Shown: positions 6,282 through 19,541 of the stretch, piece by piece | How positions within the stretch are numbered: position 1 is the first letter of the stretch | Layout of the letters: each line of letters opens with the position of its first letter | Source of the DNA: Actinomadura sp. KC345 | GTDB taxonomy: Bacteria > Actinomycetota > Actinomycetes > Streptosporangiales > Streptosporangiaceae | Reading direction: 5' to 3' | Assembly: GCF_004348515.1 (NCBI RefSeq) | Contig: NZ_SMKH01000031.1 | Coordinates: 1 to 41,273, forward strand | DNA length: 41,273 nucleotides | Made by a program: the position numbers and the translations under genes | Notes under the pieces: generated by a model | Seen by the model: only the letters and a program-made list of their open reading frames with translations | Database searches by the model: none | What the model was told of the DNA's origin: nothing

Positions 6282-8693
6282 TCATGACGCCCGCAGAACG
6301 ATGAGGGCAATGTCGTCGTTCGAAGGCTCGGGGCCGAAGTCGCGCACGGCGCGCTGGATGCGGGCGGCGACGGCGCCGGCGCTCAGCCCGGTGCAGTCGG
6401 CGAGCAGGTTCTCCAGCCCGTGGCCGTCGCCGAGGAGCCGGTTGCCGGAGCGCCGCTCCGTGACGCCGTCGGTGACGCAGAGCAGGACCTCGCCGCGGCG
6501 CAGGTCGACCGTGTCGGTGTGGAACTCGACGCCGTCGAACACGCCGAGCAGCGGCTGGGGCGAGGCGCCCTCGCGGACTTCGCCGTCCGGGGCGAGCACC
6601 AGCGGGGGCGGGTGCCCCGCGCTCGTCAGCCTGATCGTCACGCCGCCGTTGCGGCGCCGGGCGGCGATCTCGCCGTGCAGGAGGGTGAGCAGGCGCCCGC
6701 GCTCGCCCTCGCCGAGGATGAGCCGGTTGAGGCGGGCGAGCACGGCGGGCACGGACATCTCCTCGGCGGCGAGGATGCGCAGCGCGTGCCGGGCGAGCCC
6801 GGTGACCGCGGCGGCCTCGGGCCCGGTGCCGCACACGTCGCCGATGGCGAACCGCCAGCGGGACGCGGACGCGGGGCCGACGGGGCGCCCCCCGCTCTCG
6901 AACACGTCGTAGAAGTCGCCGCCGACCTCACTGCCCTCACCGGCGGGCTCGTAGACGACCGCCACCTCCAGGCCGGGGATCTCGGGGATGCCCGGCGGCA
7001 GGAGGCTGCGCTGGAGCGCGCTGCTCATGGCGGTCTGCGCGGAGAACAGCCGCGCGTTGTCGACGGCGAGGGCGGCGCGGCGGCTCAGCTCCTCGGCGAG
7101 CTCGATCGCGCTGCGGGGGAACCGGTCGCCGGGCGGGCGGCCGATGACGATGGTGCCGATGCGGCGACCGCGGGCGATCAGCGGAAACGCGTAGACCTGG
7201 TCGGCGGCGGTGCCGCCGGCGGCGGCGCGGACCTCCTCGGGGGCCGTGGCGAGCCCGTTCCAGGCGCCGGGGACGTCCATCGGCGGCGCCGCGCCCGCGT
7301 GCTCGAGCAGTTCGCGGAGGCCGTCGGCGCGGTTCTCGTCGGCGTGCCACACGTAGGCGAGCCGGTCGGGCTCGGACTCGGTGACGGTGTAGACGGCGCA
7401 CCAGGTGGCGAGGCGGGGGACGACGAGCTGGGCGACCAGCGCCATCGTGCGTTCCTGGTCGAGCGTTCCGGCGAGCAGGTCGCTGGCCTCGGCGACGAAG
7501 CTGAGCCAGCCGCGCCAGGACCGTTCCAACTCTCCGACCCTGGCCTTCTCCAGAGAGAGCGACATCTCGTCGGCGAGCCGGCCGATGCGGACGCCGTCGG
7601 CCTCGGCGAACCGGTCGGAACCGGACGACACGGCCACGAGGAGCCCGGTGAGGCGCCCCTGGGACTCCAGCGGAGCGGCGGCGAGGGACCCCGCCTGGAG
7701 GGCGGCGGCGGTCGGATCGGAGGCGTCGGCGGCCACCCAGGGCGAGCCGGAGCGGGCGGCGGGGGCCAGCCCGGCCACCGACAGCTCGCCGAGCGCGACG
7801 TCGGTGGCGGTTCCGGCGGAGGCGCCCATGATCAGGCGCCCGTCGCGCTCGGTCAGCAGCACGGCCGCGCCCTCGGCGGCGAGGACCTCGCGCACGTTGG
7901 CGATGCCGTCCTCCATGGACTCCACGGCCGCCGGGGACCGCAGGAGCCGGTCGCCGGCCGCGGGGACCTCCCCGGCGCCCTCGCCGAGCCGGCCCTCCCT
8001 GGCCTGGCCGCCGGATCCGGCGGGGTCGTGCGCGCTCTCGGCGGCGCCGTCGCGCGCGGCCCGCTCACGGGCGCGCTCACGCCGCGCGGCGGCGTCTCCG
8101 GCGGCCGCGCGGGCGGTCTCGGCGGAGGGCCGGGGCTCGGCGGGCTCGCCGGTGAGCGACGCGGGCGCCGGGGCGCCGCCCGCGGCTCCCGGCCGGGGCA
8201 GCCGGAACCAGACGCCCTTCGTGCGGCGGTCGTAGGAGACGCCCCAGGACACGGCGAGGCGGGAGATGGACGGCAGGCCGCGCCCGCTGGAGGCGGTGAC
8301 GCCCGGCATCTCGATCCCCCGCGTGGGGTGGCGGTCGCGGACCTCGATCTTGATGTCCCCGTCCTCGAGCCGGCAGGAGACCTCGAAGGACGTGCCGGCG
8401 TAGGCGATCGCGTTGGTGGCGAGTTCGCTGGTGGCCAGGACGGCGTCGTCGGCGGCCTCCTCCATGCCCCAGTCGGCGAGCACCTTCCGGACGAACCGGC
8501 GCGCGTCCGCCACCGCCGGGGCCGCGGACGGGAAGGTGGCCGACGCCGTCTGCCGATCCAACTGTCGTCCCTCGTTCGAAGCGTCACTACCGGGCCTGGC
8601 CATCGTGACAGAACGGCCGATCGCCCGGCCACGGGACCCGTAGCCCCGGAGACGAAGCGATCCGCCCGGCCTCGGCGATGCGATCCCCGCCAT
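6282..8693 (-). CDS. PP2C/SpoIIE phosphatase with HATPase and GAF domains
   Basis: This large 803-residue cytosolic protein starts with an RsbW-type HATPase domain (about residues 50-175, N-box 'ATSELATNAIAYAG'). A charged Ala/Arg/Gly-rich linker (to about 260) and two GAF-like sensor regions (about 260-400 and 410-560) follow, and a SpoIIE/RsbU PP2C phosphatase domain ends it. The phosphatase motifs 'EVGGDFYDVFE', 'FAIGDVCGTGPEAA' and 'VLLCVTDGVTE' carry the metal-binding aspartates. It should dephosphorylate the STAS protein encoded next in the operon and may also phosphorylate it through the fused kinase domain. ATG 8693 and ATG 8603 are both possible starts, and neither has a good ribosome binding site. 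Confidence 0.88.
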   Translation of the reverse strand: MAGIASPRPGGSLRLRGYGSRGRAIGRSVTMARPGSDASNEGRQLDRQTASATFPSAAPAVADARRFVRKVLADWGMEEAADDAVLATSELATNAIAYAGTSFEVSCRLEDGDIKIEVRDRHPTRGIEMPGVTASSGRGLPSISRLAVSWGVSYDRRTKGVWFRLPRPGAAGGAPAPASLTGEPAEPRPSAETARAAAGDAAARRERARERAARDGAAESAHDPAGSGGQAREGRLGEGAGEVPAAGDRLLRSPAAVESMEDGIANVREVLAAEGAAVLLTERDGRLIMGASAGTATDVALGELSVAGLAPAARSGSPWVAADASDPTAAALQAGSLAAAPLESQGRLTGLLVAVSSGSDRFAEADGVRIGRLADEMSLSLEKARVGELERSWRGWLSFVAEASDLLAGTLDQERTMALVAQLVVPRLATWCAVYTVTESEPDRLAYVWHADENRADGLRELLEHAGAAPPMDVPGAWNGLATAPEEVRAAAGGTAADQVYAFPLIARGRRIGTIVIGRPPGDRFPRSAIELAEELSRRAALAVDNARLFSAQTAMSSALQRSLLPPGIPEIPGLEVAVVYEPAGEGSEVGGDFYDVFESGGRPVGPASASRWRFAIGDVCGTGPEAAAVTGLARHALRILAAEEMSVPAVLARLNRLILGEGERGRLLTLLHGEIAARRRNGGVTIRLTSAGHPPPLVLAPDGEVREGASPQPLLGVFDGVEFHTDTVDLRRGEVLLCVTDGVTERRSGNRLLGDGHGLENLLADCTGLSAGAVAARIQRAVRDFGPEPSNDDIALIVLRAS

Positions 8694-8844
8694 GACACGA
8701 CAGACCGTAACACGAAGACTACAAGCACGGATGCACGATCATTGCCATCCGTTCACCCTCGGCGTGCGAACGGCGTCCAGTTCCGCACGGCGACGTAGAG
8801 TACAGGTGCGGCCAGGAGAAGGCCCTAGAGAAGGAGTCCGTGCC

Positions 8845-8872
8845 ATCCGGATACCCGGTATCCGGATACCCG
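8845..8872. repeat. Tandem palindromic 13-bp repeats upstream of the hybrid kinase
   Basis: ATCCGGATACCCG occurs twice (8845-8857 and 8860-8872). Between them they create a perfect 14-bp palindrome GGTATCCGGATACC (8857-8870). The element ends 30 bp before the kinase start codon, in the spacer divergent to the phosphatase operon. Operator or 5' UTR hairpin. Confidence 0.7.
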
Positions 8873-8901
8873 ACAATCGCGGGCCAGGAGGATGAAAGAC
8901 C

Positions 8902-13146
<4,245 letters not shown>

Positions 13147-13225
13147 GGAGAGGAGAGGCTGAGCGAAGGGTCGCCGTGCGCGCTGGTGCGGACGGGGAGT
13201 CGGGGACCGGAATCGGAGAACGCGC

Positions 13226-13867
13226 GTGGACGACAAGGCGAAGATCCTGCTCGTGGACGACCGCGAGGAGAACCTGATCGCGCTGGAGGCCATCCTCAGC
13301 TCGCTCGATCAGGACCTCGTCCGGGCCCGGTCCGGGGAGGACGCGCTCAAGGCGCTCCTCACCGACGAGTACGCGGTCATCCTGCTGGACGTCGTCATGC
13401 CGGGGATGGACGGGTTCGAGACGGCCCGCGACATCAAGCGCCGCAAGAAGACCCGCGACCTGCCGATCATCTTCCTCACGGCGGTCAACAGCGATCCCGA
13501 CTACGCCTTCCGCGGCTACGCGGCGGGCGCGGTCGACTTCATCTCCAAGCCGTTCGACCCGTGGGTGCTGCGGGCCAAGGTGTCGGTGTTCGTGGAACTG
13601 CACAACAAGAACAAGCAGCTCCGCGACCAGACGGCGCTCCTGCGCGACCAGGCCGCCCTGCTGCGGGAGCAGTCGACGCTCCTGCGCTCGCGTCCCGCCG
13701 AGGAGGCGCCGGACCGGGTCGCCGAGCGGCTGGCGGCGGTGGAGAGGCAGGCCGAGTTGGTAGGCAAGCACGTCCCGCCGGAAGCCCGCACCGAGTTCGA
13801 TGAACTGACCCGACGCCTCACGGACCTACGCCAAACCCTGAACGGCGAAACCCCGGGGGCCCGCTGA
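13226..13867 (+). CDS. Response regulator: REC domain with coiled-coil tail
   Basis: 213 residues. The receiver domain (about 1-125) has the acidic pair in 'LLVDDREEN', phosphoacceptor Asp55 in 'VILLDVVMPGMDG', the conserved Thr in 'FLTAV' and Lys in 'ISKPFDP'. The rest is a charged coiled coil with heptad-like repeats 'LRDQTALLRDQAALLREQ', and no DNA-binding or enzymatic domain is present. It may pass the signal on by protein contacts. GTG 13226 follows GGAGAA. It sits 79 nt after the hybrid kinase and probably receives phosphate from it. Confidence 0.88.
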   Translation: MDDKAKILLVDDREENLIALEAILSSLDQDLVRARSGEDALKALLTDEYAVILLDVVMPGMDGFETARDIKRRKKTRDLPIIFLTAVNSDPDYAFRGYAAGAVDFISKPFDPWVLRAKVSVFVELHNKNKQLRDQTALLRDQAALLREQSTLLRSRPAEEAPDRVAERLAAVERQAELVGKHVPPEARTEFDELTRRLTDLRQTLNGETPGAR

Positions 13868-13879
13868 GCGGGCACTTGG

Positions 13880-15271
13880 TCATGCAAGCCGCGCGCACGC
13901 GGCGGCTATGCGGGTGAGGGTGCGGTCGCGGCCGAGGATCTCCAGGGACTCGAACAGCGGCAGGCCCACGGTGCGGCCGGTGACGGCCACGCGGACCGGG
14001 GCCTGGGTCTTGCCGAGCTTGAGGCCGTGCTCGGCGCCGATCCGCTCCAGCCGGTCCTTGAGCTCGCCGGCGTTCCACGGCGCGTCCCGGTAGGCGGCCT
14101 CGGTCGCGGCGAGGATGGCGGCGGCGGGCTCCTTCATGGCCTTGTTCCAGGACCTCTCGTCGGACGGCGGCTCGTCCAGGAACGCGAAGTCGATCATCGG
14201 GACGATCTCCGACAGCAGCGCGACACGGGTCTGCGCCAGCGGCGCCAGCTCGGCGAACACCGCGACGTCCGCGTCGAAGGGCGCCTCCTGGAGGAACGGC
14301 AGGCACTCGGCGATGAACTTCTCCACGGGCAGCGCGCGGATGTACTCGCCGTTGAACGCCCGCAGCTTCTTCTCGTCGAAGAACGCCGGCGAGGTGTTGA
14401 CGTCCTCGATGCGGAACTCGTCGACGACCACGTCCCACGGGACGATCTCGCGGTCGCCCGACGGGGCCCAGCCGAGGAGCATCAGGTAGTTGCGCATGGC
14501 CTCGGGGAGGTAGCCCTCGGCGCGGTAGTCCTCCAGCGCGACCTTGTCGCGGCGCTTGGACAGCTTCTGCCGCTTCTCGTTCACGATGACGGGGACGTGC
14601 GCCCACACGGGCGGCTCGCCGCCGAGCGCCTCCCACAGCAGCTGCTGCTTGGGCGCGTTGGACAGGTGCTCCTCGCCGCGCACCACGTGGGTGATGCCCT
14701 GGCTCATGTCGTCGACGGCGTTGGCCAGCAGGAACGTCACCGAGCCGTCGGCGCGGGCGATGACGAAGTCCTCCAGGACGGCGTTCTCGAAGACGGGCTT
14801 GCCGCGCAGCAGGTCCACGACCGTGGTCTGGCCCTCGTCGGGGGTGCGGAAGCGGAGGGCGCGGCCGGGGCCGGCCTCCAGGCCGCGGTCGCGGCAGAAC
14901 CCGTCGTAGCCCTTGTGCTGGTCGCCGGTGCGGGCCGTCACGGCCTCGCGGGTGCAGTCGCAGTAGTAGGCGCGGCCGGCGCTCCTGAGCGTCTGGACGG
15001 CCTCGGCGTGCCGGTCGGCGTTGGCCGACTGGAAGTAGGGGCCCTCGTACTGCTCGCCGTCCATCCCGAGCCAGGCCAGGGCGCGGATGATGCCCTCGGT
15101 CCACTCCGGGCTGTTGCGGGAGGCGTCGGTGTCCTCGATCCGCAGGACGAGCGTCCCGCCCGACTGCGCGGCCATCACCCAGTTGAACAGCGCGGACCGG
15201 GCGCCGCCGACATGGAACATGCCGGTCGGGGACGGGGCGAAGCGGACACGGATCGAAGAGGTCGAAGACAT
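13880..15271 (-). CDS. gltX: Glutamyl-tRNA synthetase
   Basis: 463 residues, class I aminoacyl-tRNA synthetase. The HIGH-like motif is in '[20 protein letters not shown]', the KMSKS-like motif is 'KLSKR', and the zinc-type cysteines lie in 'YYCDCTREA' and 'GFCRDRG'. It charges tRNA-Glu; in actinobacteria it usually also mischarges tRNA-Gln for the GatCAB pathway. There is no ribosome binding site: TACCCT lies 6 nt before ATG 15271, which points to a leaderless mRNA. It converges on the response regulator gene with only 12 bp between the stops. Confidence 0.96.
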   Translation of the reverse strand: MSSTSSIRVRFAPSPTGMFHVGGARSALFNWVMAAQSGGTLVLRIEDTDASRNSPEWTEGIIRALAWLGMDGEQYEGPYFQSANADRHAEAVQTLRSAGRAYYCDCTREAVTARTGDQHKGYDGFCRDRGLEAGPGRALRFRTPDEGQTTVVDLLRGKPVFENAVLEDFVIARADGSVTFLLANAVDDMSQGITHVVRGEEHLSNAPKQQLLWEALGGEPPVWAHVPVIVNEKRQKLSKRRDKVALEDYRAEGYLPEAMRNYLMLLGWAPSGDREIVPWDVVVDEFRIEDVNTSPAFFDEKKLRAFNGEYIRALPVEKFIAECLPFLQEAPFDADVAVFAELAPLAQTRVALLSEIVPMIDFAFLDEPPSDERSWNKAMKEPAAAILAATEAAYRDAPWNAGELKDRLERIGAEHGLKLGKTQAPVRVAVTGRTVGLPLFESLEILGRDRTLTRIAAACARLA

Positions 15272-15277
15272 GCTTCA

Positions 15278-15283
15278 AGGGTA
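15278..15283 (-). promoter_or_regulatory. -10 box for leaderless gltX
   Basis: Minus strand TACCCT followed by TGAAGC and the ATG start. This is the same 6-nt spacing as in front of the DAHP synthase and AraC genes. Confidence 0.6.
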
Positions 15284-15332
15284 GGGCGCGCGGGGCCCCC
15301 TCGCGCCCGGGACCCGCGCGCCCTCGCGTCCG

Positions 15333-15962
15333 TTACGCCTCCGATGCGGGACGCCAGTGCGGGTCGCGCCCGGACAGCCCGACGAGCCGGTCGAGCAGCG
15401 GCGCGTCCTCCGGCACGGGCACCTCGGCGCCGAACGCCCCGTACTCGCGGCCGACCTCCGCCGTCGGCACGAGCCGCTCCCACGCGGCCCGCACGACCTC
15501 GTCCGGGAAGGCGGGCTCCCGTCCCGTGGCGACCGCGAGGTCCCAGCCGTGGGTGACCCACTCGCCATAGAGGATCCCGCCGATGAACCCGGCCGGCATC
15601 CCTTCCTTGTTGCCGGTGAGGCTGGTGCTGCCCTCCCAGGCGGCCGGGTCCTGCCAGGCCTCGGCGGTCTTGCGGACCTGCTCCTCGCACCGTTGCGCCC
15701 AGCGCGGCTCGGCGGTGAAGTCGTGGTCCTCCCCCGGCCCGGTGACCGGCTGCTTGTGCGCGGCGGCCTCGCCCCGCGCGCTCCACAGGATCAGGTGGTT
15801 GACCAGGTCCCGGACGTCCCAGCCCGCGCACGGGGTCGGGGCGTCCAGCCTCACCTCGGGAATCTCCAGGACGATCCGCGCCGCGGCCTCCGCGGCGGGA
15901 AGCATCCGGCTCCGGATGTCCACGGCCTCTCCTTCGCTCATTCGTTCGAACACGCCGTCCAC
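15333..15962 (-). CDS. TIGR03086-type DinB/maleylpyruvate isomerase-like protein
   Basis: About 209 residues with an N-terminal four-helix DinB/mycothiol-dependent maleylpyruvate isomerase domain. Typical features are 'PTPCAGWDVRDLVNHLI' near residues 43-59 and 'GEWVTHGWDLAVATG', which carry the metal-binding histidines. Proteins of this type are thought to be mycothiol-linked metal-dependent transferases or detoxification enzymes; the substrate is unknown. GTG 15962 gives the full frame; GTG 15953, preceded by TAGCGT, would be a leaderless alternative. Divergent from the AraC-type regulator with a spacer of about 60 bp. Confidence 0.75.
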   Translation of the reverse strand: MDGVFERMSEGEAVDIRSRMLPAAEAAARIVLEIPEVRLDAPTPCAGWDVRDLVNHLILWSARGEAAAHKQPVTGPGEDHDFTAEPRWAQRCEEQVRKTAEAWQDPAAWEGSTSLTGNKEGMPAGFIGGILYGEWVTHGWDLAVATGREPAFPDEVVRAAWERLVPTAEVGREYGAFGAEVPVPEDAPLLDRLVGLSGRDPHWRPASEA

Positions 15963-16008
15963 GCTAGAGACCGCCGAGGGAACCGGTCTTGAACAAACGC
16001 GACACGGC

Positions 16009-16014
16009 TAGCCT
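16009..16014 (+). promoter_or_regulatory. -10 box for the leaderless AraC-type regulator gene
   Basis: TAGCCT, then GGGGCG, then ATG at 16021. No ribosome binding site precedes the start codon. Confidence 0.5.
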
Positions 16015-16020
16015 GGGGCG

Positions 16021-16869
16021 ATGGAACGTGCCCTACCCGGTGGAACGCGCGGCATCCTGCACGCGCGGGCGGGTCTGGAGCGCTTCCACGCCGAGCGGAC
16101 CGCGCCACCGCCGCCGCTCGCCCCGTTCGTCGGCTTCTTCTGGGTGCTCCACTGGGATCTGCGCGGGAGGGCTCCGCACCGGCAGCGGCTGCTCACGCTG
16201 CCGTCCGTCCACATGACCTTCACCAGCTATCTGACCGGCGGGGCGACGAGGGCGCGGATCGTGGGCGTGGTACGCGACGAGTTCGTCGAGGAGATCGCCG
16301 ACGAGGGACGTGTGGTGAGCGTGGGCTTCCGCCCCGGGGGCTTCCGGCCGTTCCTCGGCGGCGACGTGCCGGTCGCGGCGCTCACCGGGCGCTTCGCCGG
16401 GGTCGACGAGGTGTTCGGCGCGGACGGGCTCGCGCTCGCCGCCGAGATCTTCGCCGCGCCCGGCGCCGAGGAGGGGCTCGGGCTGCTGCGGGAGTTCCTG
16501 CTCGCGCGGCGGCCCGCGCCCGACCCGTCCGCGGAGCGGGCCGCGTCCATCGTCGAGCGGATCTCGGCGCGGCCGGGACTGCTGCGGGTGGACGAGCTGG
16601 CCGAGGACGTGGGGCTGAGCCCGCGCGGCCTGCAGCGGCTGTTCCACGAGTATGTGGGCATCGGCCCGAAGTGGGTCATCCGGCGGTTCCGGATGCAGGA
16701 GGCCCACGAGCGGGCCGCGTCCGGCTCGGAGGTCGACTGGGCGGAGCTCGCCGCCGAGCTGGGCTACGCCGACCAGGCGCACTTCACCCGCGACTTCACC
16801 GCGGCCGTCGGGACGTCACCCGCGAGATACGCGCGGGAGGCGGGCGCGGACCGGGAGGCGGGAGCCTGA
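16021..16869 (+). CDS. AraC-family transcriptional regulator with DUF6597-like N-terminus
   Basis: 282 residues. The C-terminal third holds the two helix-turn-helix motifs of AraC proteins: 'LRVDELAEDVGLSPRGLQRLFHEYVGIGPKWVIRRFRM' region, then 'ELAAELGYADQAHFTRDFTAAVGTSP'. The N-terminal part ('PPLAPFVGFFWVLHWDLRG', 'SVGFRPGGFRPFLG') resembles the DUF6597 ligand-sensing region found on many actinobacterial AraC proteins. It is divergent from the DinB-like gene, a plausible target, and followed after 30 nt by a NUDIX gene in the same direction. Confidence 0.85.
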   Translation: MERALPGGTRGILHARAGLERFHAERTAPPPPLAPFVGFFWVLHWDLRGRAPHRQRLLTLPSVHMTFTSYLTGGATRARIVGVVRDEFVEEIADEGRVVSVGFRPGGFRPFLGGDVPVAALTGRFAGVDEVFGADGLALAAEIFAAPGAEEGLGLLREFLLARRPAPDPSAERAASIVERISARPGLLRVDELAEDVGLSPRGLQRLFHEYVGIGPKWVIRRFRMQEAHERAASGSEVDWAELAAELGYADQAHFTRDFTAAVGTSPARYAREAGADREAGA

Positions 16870-16899
16870 CCGCGGAGGCGGGCCTGGCACCATCGATCC

Positions 16900-17556
16900 A
16901 TGACCGACCCCCTCGATCCGCCCGGCGCCCCTCGCGGCCCGCTCGACGACCTCGCCGCGTTCCGGAGCGTCGCCGCCGGGCGGCTCGGCCCGTTCGAGCA
17001 CACGACGGTTCCGGACGCGCCCGGCCTGCGCCGCGCCGGCGTCGTCCTGTGCGCGGTGGAGCACGAGGGCGTCCCCTCCGTGATCCTGATCAAGCGCGCC
17101 TACCGGGGGCGGAACGCGGGCCAGTGGGGGCTGCCCGGTGGCGGGCTGGAGGACGGCGAGACGCCCGAGGAGGCGGCGCTGCGGGAGCTGAACGAGGAGA
17201 TCGGCCTGACCGCCGGGCCCGGCGACGTCCTCGGGCGGCTCGACGACTTCCCCGCCGCCTCCGGCTTCTCGATCACCCCGATCGTGGTGGTGCTGGAGGA
17301 TCCGGGGCCGCTCACGCCGAGCCCGGACGAGGTCCACTCCGTCCACCACACGAGCCTGCGGAGGCTCGCCGACGACGACACGCCGAAATGGGTCCCGCAG
17401 CCCGGCGGAGGGTATCTGCTGCAGATGTGGCTGGGGCCCCGATGGCGTGTCCACGCCCCGACCGGCGCGATGCTGTGGCAGTTCCGCGAGGTGGTGCTGC
17501 TCGGGCGGAACGTCAGGGTCGCCGACTTCGTCCAGCCCGACTGGACCCGCGACTGA
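16900..17556 (+). CDS. NUDIX hydrolase
   Basis: 218 residues. A complete Nudix box lies near residues 79-101: GGLEDG, Glu, then REL and EEIGL, matching G-x5-E-x7-REU-x-EE-x-GU. 'GQWGLPGGG' precedes it. Such enzymes hydrolyse nucleoside diphosphates linked to another group; the substrate cannot be told. The start has no clear ribosome binding site and lies 30 nt after the AraC-type gene, so it may be read from the same mRNA. Confidence 0.88.
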   Translation: MTDPLDPPGAPRGPLDDLAAFRSVAAGRLGPFEHTTVPDAPGLRRAGVVLCAVEHEGVPSVILIKRAYRGRNAGQWGLPGGGLEDGETPEEAALRELNEEIGLTAGPGDVLGRLDDFPAASGFSITPIVVVLEDPGPLTPSPDEVHSVHHTSLRRLADDDTPKWVPQPGGGYLLQMWLGPRWRVHAPTGAMLWQFREVVLLGRNVRVADFVQPDWTRD

Positions 17557-17580
17557 ACCCGGCACCGGGACGGGCGGGCG

Positions 17581-18342
17581 TCAGAACGTCCCGCCGTCGA
17601 TGACGACGCGCTGGGCGGTGACGTAGGACGCGGCGTCGGAGACGAGGAACCGGACGACGTCTGCGACCTCCTCGGGCGTGCACACGTGCCCGTAGGGGGA
17701 CGAGGCGTCCGCCTGCCGGATGTCCTCGATGCCCGCGGTGGCGCGCACCAGCCGCCGCCCCATGTCGGTGTCGACCACCCCGGGAGCGACGACGTTGACG
17801 TGCATGCCGTGGCGGCGCTCCTCCTTGGCGATGGTCTGCGCGAGCGCCTCCATCGCGGCCTTGCCCATCGAGTAGGGGCCGCTGAACGGCGGCATGCCGT
17901 CGGTGATCACGCTGGAGACGAACACCATGTCGCTGCGTTCGGCGCGGCGCATCAGCGGCAGCAGCGCCTGGCTCAGGTGGTGCGGGCCGAACGCGTGCAC
18001 CCGCAGGACCCGCTCCAGCTCGGCGGGGTCGGTGTCGGCGACGCTGTGGCCGCGGCTGGCGATCCCGGCGCTGTGCACCAGGATGTCGAGGGCGCCGAGG
18101 TCCGACTCGACCCGGCGTGCCAGGGCGCGGCACTCCTCCAGGTCGTCGACCGACGCGCGGAAGGCGTGGCCGCGCACGCCCTCGGCCTCGACGGCGGCGG
18201 CGGTCTTGTGCGCGGCGTCCTCGTCCCTCCGGTAGGCGACGGCCACGTCGGCGCCGTCCGCGGCCAGGGCCAGGGCGATCGCCCGGCCGATGCCCCGGCC
18301 GCCCCCGGTGACCAGGGCGGTACGACCGGCGAGAGAACCCAT
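17581..18342 (-). CDS. Short-chain dehydrogenase/reductase
   Basis: 253 residues, classical SDR. The cofactor motif is 'TGGGRGIG' near residue 13, the structural motif reads 'HSAG', and the catalytic Ser lies in 'VFVSSVITDG' with Tyr and Lys in 'YSMGK'. The C-terminal 'VIDGGTF' is typical of the FabG-like branch. Arg residues after the first strand (YRRDE) favour NADPH. GAAGGAG precedes ATG 18342 but forms one arm of a perfect 16-bp inverted repeat. Probably co-transcribed after the O-methyltransferase. Confidence 0.9.
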   Translation of the reverse strand: MGSLAGRTALVTGGGRGIGRAIALALAADGADVAVAYRRDEDAAHKTAAAVEAEGVRGHAFRASVDDLEECRALARRVESDLGALDILVHSAGIASRGHSVADTDPAELERVLRVHAFGPHHLSQALLPLMRRAERSDMVFVSSVITDGMPPFSGPYSMGKAAMEALAQTIAKEERRHGMHVNVVAPGVVDTDMGRRLVRATAGIEDIRQADASSPYGHVCTPEEVADVVRFLVSDAASYVTAQRVVIDGGTF

Positions 18343-18349
18343 GGGACGC

Positions 18350-18428
18350 TCCTTCGTCAGGGGCCTACGGCAGTGGCCCCATCTTGCCCGTTCGCGGCCC
18401 GCCGCGGTAAGCGGCCCCTGACGAAGGA
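18350..18428 (-). repeat. Perfect 16-bp inverted repeat covering the SDR ribosome binding site
   Basis: TCCTTCGTCAGGGGCC (18350-18365) and its exact complement (18413-18428), 47 nt apart. In the leftward mRNA the arm nearest the SDR contains GGCCCCTGACGAAGGA-type pairing with the Shine-Dalgarno sequence, which would be hidden in the stem. Confidence 0.85.
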
Positions 18429-18451
18429 TGCCGGAGACAGGCTGCCGGAGA

Positions 18452-19456
18452 CTACGCCGGCCGCGCCTCGATGACGTGGTACGCGGACGGCGGCAGCGGC
18501 CCGGTCAGCGAGACCGCGGTGAGCCCGGCGCCCTCCAGCAGCTCCCGGAACTCGGCCTCGGTGCGTTCGCGCCCGCCGGTCGAGACGAGCATGTTGAGGT
18601 CGTTGTGGACGACGCCCCGGGTCTCCGGCGTGACGATCTCCGGCATGACCTGCTCCAGCACGAGCACCCGGGCGTCGGGGCGCATCGCCGCGCGGACGTT
18701 CCGCAGGATCGCGGTGGCCTTCTCGTCGTGCCAGTCGTGGATGACGCTCTTGAGGACGTAGGCGTCCGCGCCTTCGGGGACGGCCTCGAAGAAGTCGCCG
18801 GGGACGGTCTCGGCCCGGTCCGCGACGTCCTCCAGCGGACCGGACGCGGCGGCGAGGCCGGCGGGCAGGTCGAAGAGCATTCCGCGCAGTCCGGGGTTGG
18901 CGCGCAGGATCGCGGCGAGCAGCGTCCCGTCACCGCCGCCGAGATCCGCGACCGTCCCGTAGCGGCCGAAGTCGTGGGCCTCGATGATCCCGGGTGCGAC
19001 GGCCCGGGTGTGCTCGGCCATGGCCTCGTTGAACGTCGCCGACAGCTCCTCGTTCGATTCGAAGTACTCGAAGGACGTCGTCCCCGTGACCCGTTTCCAC
19101 GCGTACTCCCCCGTGCGCAGCGTCTCGGTCATGTCGCCCCACGTCCGCCACACGTCCGGGCCGCAGAACAGCCTGACCAGCGCCCGGATGGAGTCCGGGG
19201 CGTCGGTGCGGAGCCGCTGCCCCTCGGCGGTGAGCGCGAACAGGTCGCGCTCCTTCTGCTCCACGACGCCCAGCCCGGTGAGGCCGCGCAGCAACCGGTA
19301 CAAGGAAGGCGCGTGGGTACCGGTCTCCCTCGCCAGTTCGGCGCTCGGCCTCGGCCCGTCCGCGAGGGCGTCGGCCAGCCCGATCTCCGCGGCCACGTGA
19401 AGCATCTGCGCCGGCATGTATCCGAAGGCCAGGTCCAGCAGTGGTGATCTCGACAT
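18452..19456 (-). CDS. SAM-dependent O-methyltransferase (DnrK/acetylserotonin O-MT family)
   Basis: 334 residues. The N-terminal winged-helix dimerisation domain ('ETGTHAPSLYRLLRGLTGLG', about residues 44-63) is followed by a class I methyltransferase fold with the SAM motif 'VADLGGGDGTLL' and the catalytic 'HDWHDE'. The family includes carminomycin 4-O-methyltransferase and other small-molecule or secondary-metabolite methyltransferases. GGGAG precedes ATG 19456. No polyketide genes are nearby. The gene upstream of it shows a sequence motif shared with the VOC gene at 24735, suggesting a common regulator. Confidence 0.88.
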   Translation of the reverse strand: MSRSPLLDLAFGYMPAQMLHVAAEIGLADALADGPRPSAELARETGTHAPSLYRLLRGLTGLGVVEQKERDLFALTAEGQRLRTDAPDSIRALVRLFCGPDVWRTWGDMTETLRTGEYAWKRVTGTTSFEYFESNEELSATFNEAMAEHTRAVAPGIIEAHDFGRYGTVADLGGGDGTLLAAILRANPGLRGMLFDLPAGLAAASGPLEDVADRAETVPGDFFEAVPEGADAYVLKSVIHDWHDEKATAILRNVRAAMRPDARVLVLEQVMPEIVTPETRGVVHNDLNMLVSTGGRERTEAEFRELLEGAGLTAVSLTGPLPPSAYHVIEARPA

Positions 19457-19496
19457 CGTCGGCTCCCTTCGTCGTCATCCCGACGCTATGGAGCCG

Positions 19497-19527
19497 TATC
19501 CCCCGCCGTATTGGACGAATGCAACCA
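19497..19527 (-). promoter_or_regulatory. Shared promoter-like motif, copy A
   Basis: Minus strand GGTTGCATTCGTCCAATACG followed by GCGGGGGATA. A very similar block precedes the VOC gene (25143-25171), also pointing at the gene. Probably an alternative sigma promoter or activator site. Confidence 0.5.
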
Positions 19528-19541
19528 CCGGCCGGGACAGG

